Below, one piece after another: positions 9,038-18,523 of a DNA stretch of 64,000 nt. Position 1 is the stretch's first letter; each line of letters opens with the position of its first letter. The position numbers and the translations under genes were made by a program. The DNA is from Rhodococcus sp. BP22 (GTDB lineage: Bacteria; Actinomycetota; Actinomycetes; Mycobacteriales; Mycobacteriaceae), in the NCBI RefSeq assembly GCF_014281965.1, contig NZ_JACFTB010000003.1, positions 310,001 to 374,000 on the forward strand. Reading direction: 5' to 3'. Below the pieces are notes generated by a model. That model saw nothing but the letters and a program-made list of their open reading frames with translations, ran no database searches and had not been told where the DNA came from.

Positions 9038-10291
9038 CTATCGAACTTTGCCCATGACCGCGGCAGTCACTGCGCCGTCGGCCACTCGTACTCGGATCTG
9101 TGTTCCCGGTGGTGCGTCGTCGACCGAACGCAACACCTCGGGATCGCCACCGGCGACCATGCGTTGCACGACGGCGTAGCCACGCGCCAGCGTCGCTGCG
9201 GGCCCGAGGGCTTGCGATCGATTTCGTAAGTGTTCGACCAGGGTTTCCTGTTTCGCGAGTTCGCGCAGAACGTCGCGTCGGGTTGCCTCGCGCAGACGCG
9301 TGATCTCCTCGCCGCGTCGCTCGATACCAGCGATCGGGTCGGCAAGGACCGGTCGATGTCGGATCATCTCGAGCCCACGCGCTTCTCTGGCAACCCAGTT
9401 TCGGAGCGCAGCAGCAGTTCTGGACCTCAGGTCGGCGACGAGATTCTGCTCGGCGACGGCGTCGGGCACCACCAGCTTGGCGGCGTCGGTCGGAGTCGCG
9501 GCACGCAGGTCGGCGACGTGATCGCTGAGCGGGCTGTCCGGTTCGTGTCCGATGGCGCTGACGATCGGTGTGGTCGCGGCCGAGATCGCGCGGCACAGCG
9601 CTTCGTCGGAGAACGGCAGCAGATCTTCGACGGAACCGCCCCCGCGGGCGAGGATGATGACGTCGACGTCACTGTTGTCGTTGAGTTCCTTCAATGCGCC
9701 GAGGATCGCGGGCACTGCCTGCGGGCCCTGTACCGGAGTATGTCGGACTTCGAATCGCACTGCCGGCCAACGCCTTTGTGCAACAGTCAGAACGTCCTTC
9801 TCGGCGGCACTTGCGCGCGCGGTGATCAGGCCGATCGTGCTGGGGAGAAACGGAAGTGGCCGTTTGAGGCGCGGATCGAACAGGCCTTCGGCAGCCAGGA
9901 GGCTGCGTAGACGTTCGACTCGGGCAAGGAGTTCGCCGACGCCGACGGCCCGAATGTCGGTGGCACGCAACGAGACTGTGCCTCGGCCGGTGTAGAAAGA
10001 CAGCTTGCCGTACAGGATGACCTGCGCGCCTTCGGTCAGTGGGACCGGTGACCGCTCCAGCAGTTGCGGCGAGCAGGTGACCGAGAGTGACATGTCGGCA
10101 GACGGGTCACGCAAGACGAGAAACGCGGTCCGTGTACCTGGCCTGGCATTGATCTGGGTCAGTTGGCCCTCGACCCAGACGCTCCCGAGTCGGTCGATCC
10201 ACCCGGCGACCTTCATCGCTACGGTGCGGACCGGCCACGGTTCTTCGGCGCTGCTCGGACCGGGGCCTGCAGTCTGATTGGTTGCGCTCAC
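9038..10291 (-). CDS. xseA: Exodeoxyribonuclease VII large subunit
   Basis: This 417-residue protein is the catalytic subunit of exonuclease VII, which degrades single-stranded DNA in repair. An N-terminal OB-fold (about 30-125, with W-V-E-G-Q-L-T-Q-I) is followed by the nuclease core, with [13 protein letters not shown] near 160 and [15 protein letters not shown] near 220, and then coiled arms. The frame is open further upstream, but GTG 10291 gives the family N-terminus. It also overlaps the stop of the preceding lipid-droplet gene as GTGA (10288-10291), indicating translational coupling. Confidence 0.95.
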   Translation of the reverse strand: MSATNQTAGPGPSSAEEPWPVRTVAMKVAGWIDRLGSVWVEGQLTQINARPGTRTAFLVLRDPSADMSLSVTCSPQLLERSPVPLTEGAQVILYGKLSFYTGRGTVSLRATDIRAVGVGELLARVERLRSLLAAEGLFDPRLKRPLPFLPSTIGLITARASAAEKDVLTVAQRRWPAVRFEVRHTPVQGPQAVPAILGALKELNDNSDVDVIILARGGGSVEDLLPFSDEALCRAISAATTPIVSAIGHEPDSPLSDHVADLRAATPTDAAKLVVPDAVAEQNLVADLRSRTAAALRNWVAREARGLEMIRHRPVLADPIAGIERRGEEITRLREATRRDVLRELAKQETLVEHLRNRSQALGPAATLARGYAVVQRMVAGGDPEVLRSVDDAPPGTQIRVRVADGAVTAAVMGKVR

Positions 10292-10863
10292 TTGGCTTTG
10301 GCTGTGGTGATTCGGTTCTCGAGCATCGTCAGGAACGGAGCACGTGCGCGCGAATCGGCCTCGTAGTCGAGGAGCGTCTCCAAGTCGTCGAGCGACAGGG
10401 TGCGCAGACGAGCACGTAATTGTGCGAGCGCTAGGGCGTCGTAATCGACGAGGTCGACGATCTCGGGTCGCTCGGTGGACGTCACGACCTGCACTTCTTC
10501 CTCGACCTCGGCCGGCGGAGTGGAGTACAGCGCAAAACGACCGGCCGCAGCGACAGGCTCGTGGTCCGGGACGTCGACCTCTTCGTTCTCGTTCAGCGAG
10601 GGCGGGGCATGGTCGTCGTCGAACACAGCCCAAGACGGCTGCTCCTGATCGGGGGTTCCGACGAGAGGTAGCGACGCGATGATCTCGTCACCCTTGATCG
10701 CGAGAGCAGTGACCTGCTGTTGAAGGCGCATCGAGCTGGCCAGTATTTCGCTGACGACCGTCATCGGAAAGGTGACCGCGGTACCGGGGAGCTTGCGCGC
10801 CTCTTCGACGACGGTCACCACCACGCCCGCGGCCACACGTGCAGCAAAAGGGACACGAGTCAT
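10288..10863 (-). CDS. Lipid droplet-associated protein (MLDS/Rv1109c-like)
   Basis: This 191-residue protein resembles the small lipid-droplet protein described from Rhodococcus storage droplets and its mycobacterial relative Rv1109c. An amphipathic N-terminal region (about 1-60, [18 protein letters not shown]) is followed by an acidic linker and a C-terminal helical segment ([20 protein letters not shown]), which resembles a short DNA- or membrane-binding helix pair. It is expected to sit on triacylglycerol droplets; the two WS/DGAT genes at 33-35.7 kb fit with triacylglycerol storage. ATG 10863 is chosen over the longer open frame, which is antisense to ispH. It leads the xseAB operon. Confidence 0.75.
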   Translation of the reverse strand: MTRVPFAARVAAGVVVTVVEEARKLPGTAVTFPMTVVSEILASSMRLQQQVTALAIKGDEIIASLPLVGTPDQEQPSWAVFDDDHAPPSLNENEEVDVPDHEPVAAAGRFALYSTPPAEVEEEVQVVTSTERPEIVDLVDYDALALAQLRARLRTLSLDDLETLLDYEADSRARAPFLTMLENRITTAKAK

Positions 10864-10959
10864 ATTTACAGCCTGCCTGAAGTCCAGGCATTTGGGTAGC
10901 CGACAGGCGGGTCGCCCACTAGTCGGAATCGCGGCGCCCTGCTCACGTACCCTGTAGTC

Positions 10960-11970
10960 ATGTCTTCGGCTGTTCCACTGAACCTGGGTATCGCACGTCC
11001 ATCGGGCGCTGATTCCGCCCCTTACACCGGAGGAAAACGAGTACTCCTGGCAGAGCCTCGCGGCTACTGCGCCGGCGTCGATCGCGCGGTCGAGACCGTG
11101 GAGAAGGCGCTGGAGCAGCATGGTGCTCCGGTGTACGTCCGTAAAGAGATCGTGCACAACCGGCATGTCGTCGAGACGTTGGCCGATCGCGGCGCCGTAT
11201 TCGTCGACGAGACCGACGAGGTGCCTGAAGGCGCACTGTTGGTGTTCTCCGCGCACGGCGTATCGCCCGCGGTGCACGCTTCGGCTGCGGAGCGTCAGCT
11301 CCGCACCATCGATGCCACCTGCCCCCTCGTCACCAAGGTTCACCAGGAAGCCAAACGGTTCGCCCGCGACGACTACGACATTCTGCTGATCGGCCACGAA
11401 GGGCACGAGGAAGTGGAAGGCACTGCGGGTGAGGCACCTGAACACGTGCAGCTCGTAGACGGCCCGGACTCTGTCGACGCCGTCACCGTGCGTGATCCGA
11501 ACAAGGTCATCTGGCTGTCGCAGACCACACTCAGCGTCGACGAGACGATGCTCACGGTCGCACGTCTACGTGAGCGCTTCCCGACGCTGCAGGATCCGCC
11601 GAGCGACGACATTTGCTACGCGACACAGAACCGTCAGGTCGCGGTGAAGGTGATGGCACCCGAGTGCGATCTGGTGATCGTCGTCGGATCGACGAACTCC
11701 TCCAACTCGGTCCGGCTCGTAGAAGTGGCACTCTCCGCTGGTGCGCGCGCCAGCTACCTCGTCGATTACGCGAAGGAGATCGACCTGGCCTGGCTGGACG
11801 GAGTGCAAACCGTCGGCATCACGTCGGGTGCGTCGGTGCCGGAGATTCTTGTCCAGGGAGTCATCGATCTGCTGTCCGAGCACGGTTATGCCGATGTGCA
11901 GCCCGTGACCACGGCCAACGAAACTCTCGTCTTCTCACTGCCACGCGAGCTTCGGCCGACCAAGGCCTGA
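10960..11970 (+). CDS. ispH: 4-hydroxy-3-methylbut-2-enyl diphosphate reductase
   Basis: This 336-residue iron-sulfur enzyme carries out the last step of the non-mevalonate isoprenoid pathway, giving IPP and DMAPP. The three cluster-binding cysteines are visible in G-Y-C-A-G-V-D-R-A near residue 33, D-A-T-C-P-L-V-T-K near 117 and I-C-Y-A-T-Q-N near 218. The E-I-V-H-N motif near 66 holds a conserved His, and T-S-G-A-S-x-P is near 290. Length is normal with a short N-terminal extension. It is divergent from the lipid-droplet gene. In mycobacteria the equivalent is lytB2. Confidence 0.97.
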   Translation: MSSAVPLNLGIARPSGADSAPYTGGKRVLLAEPRGYCAGVDRAVETVEKALEQHGAPVYVRKEIVHNRHVVETLADRGAVFVDETDEVPEGALLVFSAHGVSPAVHASAAERQLRTIDATCPLVTKVHQEAKRFARDDYDILLIGHEGHEEVEGTAGEAPEHVQLVDGPDSVDAVTVRDPNKVIWLSQTTLSVDETMLTVARLRERFPTLQDPPSDDICYATQNRQVAVKVMAPECDLVIVVGSTNSSNSVRLVEVALSAGARASYLVDYAKEIDLAWLDGVQTVGITSGASVPEILVQGVIDLLSEHGYADVQPVTTANETLVFSLPRELRPTKA

Positions 11971-11996
11971 TCGGCTTCGGCCCTCGGGCGAGCCGA
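11971..11996. terminator. Interrupted stem-loop between ispH and the convergent membrane gene
   Basis: A 6-bp outer stem (TCGGCT 11971-11976 with AGCCGA 11991-11996) and a 4-bp inner stem (GCCC 11980-11983 with GGGC 11986-11989) fill almost the whole 27-base gap between two converging stop codons. No T-tract is present. Confidence 0.45.
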
Positions 11997-11997
11997 G

Positions 11998-12999
11998 TCA
12001 GGGTTCGGTGCGGTCCCGGTAGCGAACCTGCGGGACCGGATGCGGGGGGACGTGTGCGCTTGCCGGTGCCGAACGCGGCGCTGAATACGGATCGATGTCA
12101 GTTTGGCGGGGCGTCCGTGGCTGCGGCGGTCGGGGTGCTGCCCGCCTCGGCGGGAGCGGCGCCCGATCTGCGTCGCCCGGTTCGGGGCGGTACGGGTCAG
12201 CGCTATACGGGTCAGCGCGATTGATGTCAGCGGCCGGGCGGTCGTAGGAGGGCTCGACGCGTTCGCGGCGCGCACGACGGCCCTCGGTGCTCGGACGGCC
12301 TTCGGTGCTCGGACGGCCTTCGGTGCTCGGACGGCCTTCGGTACTTGGACGGCTCCCGCGGACCTCGGCGCTCTGCCGGCGTGCGACAGGACTTCTGCGC
12401 CCACCGTCGGTCGAGTGGCCGTCGGATGCGGGTCCCCGTCCGGAAACCCGATCCTCTGGACTGCGCGCTGAATCCGGTGCGTTCTTCGTCTTCGCCCCGG
12501 ACGCTCTCGTACGGTCTCGTGTTTGCCTGGCCCTGTCACGAACCGAGCGAGAGGGGGCGTGGGTGGACTGCCGCTTGAGGAAGATGCGTGCACTGCCGAT
12601 CCCGATCGCCAGAACAGTGCCCAGCAACATCAACGGAAACCGATTGACCAGGGGAATAGCGGCATTCAGCAGAATGTCCTTCACTCCGGTTCCTGGATTC
12701 TCGGTGAAGTACTGATATGCCATGGGGACCGCTACGAACAGGATCAACGGAGCCTGGACCAGCGCCGTGAAGAGGCCGCGATATCGGACCAGGACAACTG
12801 CGGCAACTACACCGATGATGTAAAAACAGGCGAAGGCAGAGGTCAGCTCGGTTCCGCGGGCTGCGTCGATGACGAATCCGAGAAAACTGGCACCGCCGGC
12901 GATTGCCACCGCCCCCCACGCAGGGACGCCGGGCACTGATGCGAGGGCTGAACGTTGATCCAGCGGAACCCCAGAACGGGCTCGTTGGGATGTAGACAC
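11998..12999 (-). CDS. DUF6542-type membrane protein with long repetitive disordered tail
   Basis: This 333-residue protein has about four membrane segments in residues 25-150 and then a highly charged, Arg/Pro/Ser-rich tail of about 180 residues. The tail holds a P-S-T-E-G-R hexapeptide repeated four times, A-D-P-Y-S-A-D-P-Y and many R-P and P-P runs. The membrane part corresponds to Rv1111c, which lies at the same place beside lytB2 in mycobacteria. Function is unknown. The basic tail probably faces the cytoplasm. The GTG start gives a short polar N-terminus. The tail-coding DNA carries an 18-bp tandem repeat. Confidence 0.8.
   Translation of the reverse strand: MSTSQRARSGVPLDQRSALASVPGVPAWGAVAIAGGASFLGFVIDAARGTELTSAFACFYIIGVVAAVVLVRYRGLFTALVQAPLILFVAVPMAYQYFTENPGTGVKDILLNAAIPLVNRFPLMLLGTVLAIGIGSARIFLKRQSTHAPSRSVRDRARQTRDRTRASGAKTKNAPDSARSPEDRVSGRGPASDGHSTDGGRRSPVARRQSAEVRGSRPSTEGRPSTEGRPSTEGRPSTEGRRARRERVEPSYDRPAADINRADPYSADPYRPEPGDADRAPLPPRRAAPRPPQPRTPRQTDIDPYSAPRSAPASAHVPPHPVPQVRYRDRTEP
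12286..12357. repeat. 18-bp tandem repeat coding P-S-T-E-G-R
   Basis: Three identical units of GGTGCTCGGACGGCCTTC (12286-12303, 12304-12321, 12322-12339) are followed by a diverged fourth (12340-12357). The repeat is in frame in the tail of the membrane protein. Exact identity of three units suggests recent expansion. Confidence 0.9.
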
Positions 13000-13019
13000 C
13001 CACCGAGATTAGCGGCTGA

Positions 13020-14186
13020 TCACCCGACTGCGTCGCTGACGTGACCGAACTGGTGCAACGGATGCGACGAATCGGACACTTTCGGTCGGCTGTCGACCCG
13101 GCGGACCTCGACGACTTCGGTATCGAACAGCTCGAGCTCGGATAGTTTGCGTGCTGTCACTGTGACCCTGGAATCGACCGAAGACACGGTGGAGTTGAAG
13201 GAGTCGACTGCCTTGCCGAGATGCCCGCCGAGCTTGTCCAGGTGCGCAGCAACGACTCCGAGTCTGGAATACAGCTCTCGCCCGAGCATCTGAATTCGAG
13301 CGGCGTCCTCGGCAAGCGACTCCTGCTTCCACGTGTACGCAACCGTGCGTAGAAGAGCGACCAAAGTAGTGGGAGTGGCAAGTATCACATTTCTGGTGAA
13401 CGCGTATTCCAGCAGCGACGAATCGGACGTGAGCGCGGCGTCGAGAAACGGATCACCTGGAACGAAGAGAATCACGAACTCGGGCGTCGGTTCGAACGAG
13501 CGCCAATATTCCTTGGCCGACAATTGATCGACATGTGTTCGCAGGTGCCGAGCATGCCGAGTCAACTGCTTGCTTCGAGCATCGGCGTCTTCCTCCTGCG
13601 CGGCATCGAGATAGGCCGCGAACGGAACTTTGGCATCCACCACAATCTGCCGACCGCCTGCCAACCGGACGATCATGTCCGGGCGAACCCCGTCCCGGGT
13701 GACCTGGGTGTCGAAATCGCAGTGCTTGACCATGCCGGCGAGCTCGACGACCCGTTCGAGTTGGATCTCACCCCAACGTCCACGAATCTGCGGTGCGCGC
13801 AACGCGGTGACCAGTTGGGACGTCTGCGTGGATAGATGAACCGATGCGCGTTGCATCCCGGTCACCTGCTCGGTCAGACCCGCGTATGCGCGGATTCGAC
13901 TGTGCTCTACCTGTCTTACCTGCTCGGTGAGCGCGTCTACGGCGTCGTGCAGCGGTTCCACCAGATGTGACACCTGTTGGCCGATTGCTCCTGAATGCCT
14001 ACGGGCCGAATCCTCGTTGACGGCGTCGAGAGACCGTCGCAGCAGCGCCTCGTTGTCGCGGAGTGCCGCCAACTGTGCCTCGGCACGCACCGCACGATCT
14101 CCGAACCTGCTCGAGTGCAACAACCATCCGATGGCTGCCCCGAGAGCGAAGGCGAATGCCATTCCGACAGCGGTAAGTGCGTTCAT
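13020..14186 (-). CDS. rmuC: DNA recombination protein RmuC
   Basis: This 388-residue protein belongs to the RmuC family, which limits rearrangements at inverted repeats and contains a nuclease-like fold. A single membrane anchor (about 5-25) is followed by a coiled-coil region (about 32-110) and the conserved core: G-R-W-G-E-I-Q-L-E-R-V near 135, then P-D-M-I-V-R-L and V-V-D-A-K-V-P near 168-183, and K-E-Y-W near 221. It lies back to back with sbcD, separated by 136 bases. Its 3' end stops 20 bases before the start of the DUF6542 gene in the same orientation, suggesting one transcript. Confidence 0.93.
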   Translation of the reverse strand: MNALTAVGMAFAFALGAAIGWLLHSSRFGDRAVRAEAQLAALRDNEALLRRSLDAVNEDSARRHSGAIGQQVSHLVEPLHDAVDALTEQVRQVEHSRIRAYAGLTEQVTGMQRASVHLSTQTSQLVTALRAPQIRGRWGEIQLERVVELAGMVKHCDFDTQVTRDGVRPDMIVRLAGGRQIVVDAKVPFAAYLDAAQEEDADARSKQLTRHARHLRTHVDQLSAKEYWRSFEPTPEFVILFVPGDPFLDAALTSDSSLLEYAFTRNVILATPTTLVALLRTVAYTWKQESLAEDAARIQMLGRELYSRLGVVAAHLDKLGGHLGKAVDSFNSTVSSVDSRVTVTARKLSELELFDTEVVEVRRVDSRPKVSDSSHPLHQFGHVSDAVG

Positions 14187-14322
14187 GCCGCAGATGATGC
14201 CCGACGGTACCGACAGACTTCTCGGATCAGCCCGAGTGCCCGTCTACCCCGCAGGGGCGCAGGGGCCGACTGGCCGTAGCGGTTGAGCGCGTTTGTCGGT
14301 GGCCTCCGTTAGCGTCGTATTC

Positions 14323-15522
14323 ATGAAGATCCTGCACACCTCGGACTGGCACATCGGCCGCACGTTCCACGGCGTCGACCTGCTTGCCGACCAGGCTGCT
14401 GCGCTGGCGGCCATAGCGGATCTGGTTGCCGCACAAAGAATCGACGTGGTGGTCGTGCCGGGTGACATCTATGATCGCGCCGTGCCGAGCGCGGATGCGG
14501 TCCTCGTGTGCAACAGGGGACTGGAAGCCATCCGTGCGGCGGGGGCTGTCATCGTGGCGACCTCGGGCAATCATGATTCGCCGGCGCGGCTCGGTGCGGG
14601 CGCAGCATTCGCCTCGGCAGGCGGTTTGCATCTGATGACCCGGGTGGGCGATGTAGGTACTCCGGTGGTGATCGACGACGAGTTCGGCCCGGTCGCCTTC
14701 TACGGAATTCCTTACCTGGAGCCGGAAACCACGCGGATCGAACTCGACGTTCCCGGTGCGCGGTCGCACGCGGATGTGTTGGACGCGGCGATGGAGCGCA
14801 TCACCGCAGATCTCGACGGCCGACGGAGCGGTGCGGATCACGTGCGATCGGTGGTGCTGGCGCATGCGTTCGTCGTCGGCGGTGAAGCGACGGGTTCTGA
14901 GCGTTCGATCTCGGTAGGTGGGGTCGAGACCGTTTCAGCATCTGCATTCGACGGTGTCGATTATGTTGCGCTGGGCCACTTGCACTCTCCACAGATGCTG
15001 ACCGAGCGTGTTCGCTATTCGGGCTCGCCGTTGCCGTATTCGTTCGGTGAACGGTCTCACCGGAAAGCTGTATGGATACTCAAGCTCGATGCGGACGGTC
15101 TGGGCACGGTCGAGCGAGTAGATCTGCCGGTCGTCCGTGGTTTGAGCCGGATCGAAGGCACCGTCGAAGAGCTGACCACTGCAATCGAATTCGCTGCTGC
15201 CGAAGAGCATTACGTATCGGCCGTCCTGACCGATCCAGTTCGTCCGGTCGATGCCATGCGCGCGCTGCGTACCCGCTTCCCGCACGCTGTTCACCTCGAA
15301 TGGTCCCGCCCCGCAGGAACTTCCGAGCTCCGATACCGCGATCGTGTCCGCGGCCGCACCGATATCGACATTGCCACCTCGTTCGTCACCGACATGCGAA
15401 GTACTCCCGAAGCGCGGGAGGTTTCGTTGCTCGAACGGGCATTGGCTGCGGTGCAGCGCGAGGACGTTTCCCGTGACGACGAGCGTGTCGAGCAGTACGA
15501 GTTGTCCGGACGCAGCGCATGA
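14323..15522 (+). CDS. sbcD: Exonuclease SbcD, nuclease subunit
   Basis: This 399-residue metallophosphoesterase is the nuclease subunit of the SbcCD (Mre11-Rad50-like) complex, which opens DNA hairpins and protein-blocked ends. The motifs are D-W-H-I-G-R near residue 8, P-G-D-I-Y-D-R near 48, S-G-N-H-D near 82 and G-H-L-H-S near 217, all supplying metal ligands. ATG 14323 is the family start; the open frame begins slightly earlier. The stop at 15522 lies 10 bases before sbcC. Confidence 0.95.
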   Translation: MKILHTSDWHIGRTFHGVDLLADQAAALAAIADLVAAQRIDVVVVPGDIYDRAVPSADAVLVCNRGLEAIRAAGAVIVATSGNHDSPARLGAGAAFASAGGLHLMTRVGDVGTPVVIDDEFGPVAFYGIPYLEPETTRIELDVPGARSHADVLDAAMERITADLDGRRSGADHVRSVVLAHAFVVGGEATGSERSISVGGVETVSASAFDGVDYVALGHLHSPQMLTERVRYSGSPLPYSFGERSHRKAVWILKLDADGLGTVERVDLPVVRGLSRIEGTVEELTTAIEFAAAEEHYVSAVLTDPVRPVDAMRALRTRFPHAVHLEWSRPAGTSELRYRDRVRGRTDIDIATSFVTDMRSTPEAREVSLLERALAAVQREDVSRDDERVEQYELSGRSA

Positions 15523-15532
15523 GCCGACCGGC

Positions 15533-18523
15533 ATGAGACTGCATCGACTCGAGATCACAGCATTCGGTCCCTTCGCTCGAACCGAATCCGTCGACTTCGA
15601 CGCCCTCGGTGCCGACGGGCTATTTCTGCTCCACGGTCAGACCGGTGCTGGAAAAACAACTGTTCTCGACGCCGTCGCCTTTGCCCTGTATGGAACGGTT
15701 CCGGGTGCGCGCAGGGAAGGCAAGCGTCTTCTGTCCGACCATGCTGCGCCCGGTGCGGTACCCAGAGTGCTGCTCGAGGCCACTCTCGGTGGCAGACGCG
15801 TCCGGATCGTTCGCTCTCCCGAGTACCTGCGGCCCAAGAAGGGCAAGAGGACGGGTACCACCAAGGAAAATCCGAAGGCCAGCCTGACGTGGCTCGACGG
15901 CGATGGGCAGAACTTGACCCGCCTCGACGAGATCGGTGAGGCAGTGGGCGCCGCGCTCGGGATGAGTGCAGATCAGTTCTTTCAGGTCGTCCTCCTGCCG
16001 CAAGGTGAGTTCGCTCGGTTCCTGCGTGCAGACAGCGAAGAGCGCGGAAATCTCCTCGAGAGGTTGTTCGACACCAGTAGGTTCGGGGATGTGGAACAGT
16101 GGTTCGCCAACGAAAGGCGTTCCAGTGCAGCGTTGATGGAGTCTTCGCGCATTGCCATCGACAAATTGCTCGGTCGGATCGCCACGGCCTCGGGTGAGGA
16201 AGAAGAACTCGACCGGGAACCGATGGAGTGGGCCACCGATGTCCTGGGGCGTGCTCGCGGTGCGCACGCCGCCGCGTCGACAGCGCTCGCAACTGCGCGC
16301 GGCAAGGCCGAGCTCGCCGCCGCGGCACTCGATCGCCACAAAACTCTCCTCGTGTTGCGGCAACGCCGAGACCTCGCGCGGAAGCAGTTGGCCGAATTCC
16401 ACCGGGCAGCCCCCGAACGCGACGCGATTCGCCGAGAAGTCGAACGGTCTGCTGCTGCAGGCCCTATTGCGACGCTCGCCACCGAGTATGCGAAAACCGC
16501 ACGGGCCTACGACCTCGCTGCGCGTGACGCAGAGTCGGCGCGTGGCTCGTTGGCGATGGTCGATGGATCCGAGATGGTCCTTGCTGCGTCGTCCTCGGAT
16601 GCAGACAACGCACGGGCGGTCGTCGCCAACGCTGTGCGCGAGTGGACGACCGCGGTGGCCGGCCTCCAGGAGATGCGGCAGTTGGCTCTTCGCGCCGATG
16701 CGGAGGAGGCCGTTGCTCGCGAGCTGACGTCCGAGTGCGTTGCCGTCGAAAAGGCTGTCGAAGCAGCACTCGTCCTCAGGGAACAGTTGCCTGCGGCGAT
16801 CGCCGAAGCAGAACTCGCGGTGACCACCGCGGTGCATTCTGCCGCGAACGTGCCCGCGCTCGAGTCCGAATTTGACACTCTCTCCGATGCAGTCAAGGCG
16901 GCAATCGAACTCACGAAGACACGAACCGCACTCGCCGCGGCCGAGTCGGCTCGCGAAGGGGCGCATACGGCGCACAACGACGCTTGGGAACATTTACTCG
17001 ATCTGCGAGACCGACGTCTCACCGGGATGGCCGCGGAGTTGGCAACCGAGCTTGTCGACGGCAGCCCGTGCGGCGTCTGCGGATCCCGGTCTCACCCGGA
17101 GCCTGCGTCGGCCGCCGATTCGACGGTCACGAAGGCAGACGAAGCAGAGGCGAAAATTGCCGAGCGTAGAGCGGCCGCTGCCAAAGATCTTCGGACTGCG
17201 GAGGCGGCCGATCTGGTCCGGCTGGTCGATACCCTCATTGTTCGCTCAGGTGGCCGCGGTAGCGATGAGCTGGCGGTGGCCCTCGACGAGGTGACTACTC
17301 GGTTGACGGCGGCAAAGGCAGCTGCTGCTTCACTCGACGACCTTCGGGCGGGATTGGCTCACCTCAGGTCCGAGGATCACCGGCTCGCCTCCGTCATTGC
17401 CGAGCATCGATCCACTGCAGCGGGCCTCGCAGCACGGGCGGCGCAGGTTCGGAGTGCCGTCGAGGGGATGCGCGCACGTGTCGCCGCCGCTGTCGACGGT
17501 GACGAGACGCTCGATCAGCGTGTGGCGCGCCTCGAGAAGCTGATCGCACTTTCCACCGACCTTCAACACAAGAGGGTCGCTGCCGCTCGCGCGGCCGACA
17601 TCAGCGCGGCGATCGCCGAGCGATTGGCAGCGCAGGTGTCGGAATCCGGCTTCGATTCCGCCGAGGACGCAGCGGCCGTGGTGATCCCTGCCGAGCGAGT
17701 CCGGAGCATCGAGAAGCAACTCGCTGATGCACACGACATTCGCGCCCATGCCGAGCTGGTTCTTGCCGAACCTGCGATCGCAGCCATCGAAGACACCGAC
17801 ACCGAACCTGCTGAGACGACACCCTGGCAGGAGGCTGCCGACGCTGCTGCCCTCGAACTCGATGCTGCCGTTGCACGCCAGGCCGAATGCAAGCGGCGCT
17901 TCGAGCAAGTGGAAGAACTGGCCGCCCAGTTGTGGGCTGCAGTCGACCACGCGGCACCGATGCAGGCCAAACACGACCAGTTGGCTGCACTGACCGACGT
18001 CGTTGCAGGCCGAGGACAGAATGCTCGAAAAATGTCACTCCGGTCGTACGTGTTGGCCTCGCGCCTCGAGGACGTCGCCGAGTCGGCGTCGACGAGGTTG
18101 CAGCGTATGTCAGCGGGACGATACGAGTTCGTTCACTCCGACGAAGCCGAATCTCGCGGGAGGCGAGGCGGATTGGGCCTCGACATCCGCGACGACTACA
18201 CCGGTGTCGTCCGTTCGGCGAAGACGCTGTCGGGAGGAGAGTCGTTCCTGGCGTCGTTGGCGCTTGCTCTCGGGCTGGCGGACGTCGTGGCCGCAGAATC
18301 CGGCGGAGTCGTCCTCGACACCATGTTCATCGACGAAGGCTTCGGCACGCTCGACGCCGACACCTTGGAATCGGTCATGGGGGTTCTCGACGAACTCAGG
18401 GCCGGCGGGCGTGTGGTAGGAATCGTCTCCCACGTCGATGAGATGCGTCAACGAATACCGAGCAGGCTCCACGTCATCCGTGAACGGGACGGGTCGAGAC
18501 TTCAGCTCTTTTCGGCGTCCTGA
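15533..18523 (+). CDS. sbcC: Exonuclease SbcC, SMC-like ATPase subunit
   Basis: This 996-residue protein is the Rad50-like partner of SbcD. The N-terminal ATPase half has Walker A G-Q-T-G-A-G-K-T-T near residue 35, long Ala/Glu/Arg-rich coiled coils lead to a zinc hook C-G-V-C near residue 513, and the C-terminal half has the ABC signature T-L-S-G-G-E-S near 899 and Walker B D-T-M-F-I-D-E-G-F-G-T-L-D near 925. The start ATG 15533 gives the canonical M-R-L-H-R-L-E-I-T-A-F-G-P-F. The last 22 bases overlap the convergent permease gene. Confidence 0.96.
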   Translation: MRLHRLEITAFGPFARTESVDFDALGADGLFLLHGQTGAGKTTVLDAVAFALYGTVPGARREGKRLLSDHAAPGAVPRVLLEATLGGRRVRIVRSPEYLRPKKGKRTGTTKENPKASLTWLDGDGQNLTRLDEIGEAVGAALGMSADQFFQVVLLPQGEFARFLRADSEERGNLLERLFDTSRFGDVEQWFANERRSSAALMESSRIAIDKLLGRIATASGEEEELDREPMEWATDVLGRARGAHAAASTALATARGKAELAAAALDRHKTLLVLRQRRDLARKQLAEFHRAAPERDAIRREVERSAAAGPIATLATEYAKTARAYDLAARDAESARGSLAMVDGSEMVLAASSSDADNARAVVANAVREWTTAVAGLQEMRQLALRADAEEAVARELTSECVAVEKAVEAALVLREQLPAAIAEAELAVTTAVHSAANVPALESEFDTLSDAVKAAIELTKTRTALAAAESAREGAHTAHNDAWEHLLDLRDRRLTGMAAELATELVDGSPCGVCGSRSHPEPASAADSTVTKADEAEAKIAERRAAAAKDLRTAEAADLVRLVDTLIVRSGGRGSDELAVALDEVTTRLTAAKAAAASLDDLRAGLAHLRSEDHRLASVIAEHRSTAAGLAARAAQVRSAVEGMRARVAAAVDGDETLDQRVARLEKLIALSTDLQHKRVAAARAADISAAIAERLAAQVSESGFDSAEDAAAVVIPAERVRSIEKQLADAHDIRAHAELVLAEPAIAAIEDTDTEPAETTPWQEAADAAALELDAAVARQAECKRRFEQVEELAAQLWAAVDHAAPMQAKHDQLAALTDVVAGRGQNARKMSLRSYVLASRLEDVAESASTRLQRMSAGRYEFVHSDEAESRGRRGGLGLDIRDDYTGVVRSAKTLSGGESFLASLALALGLADVVAAESGGVVLDTMFIDEGFGTLDADTLESVMGVLDELRAGGRVVGIVSHVDEMRQRIPSRLHVIRERDGSRLQLFSAS

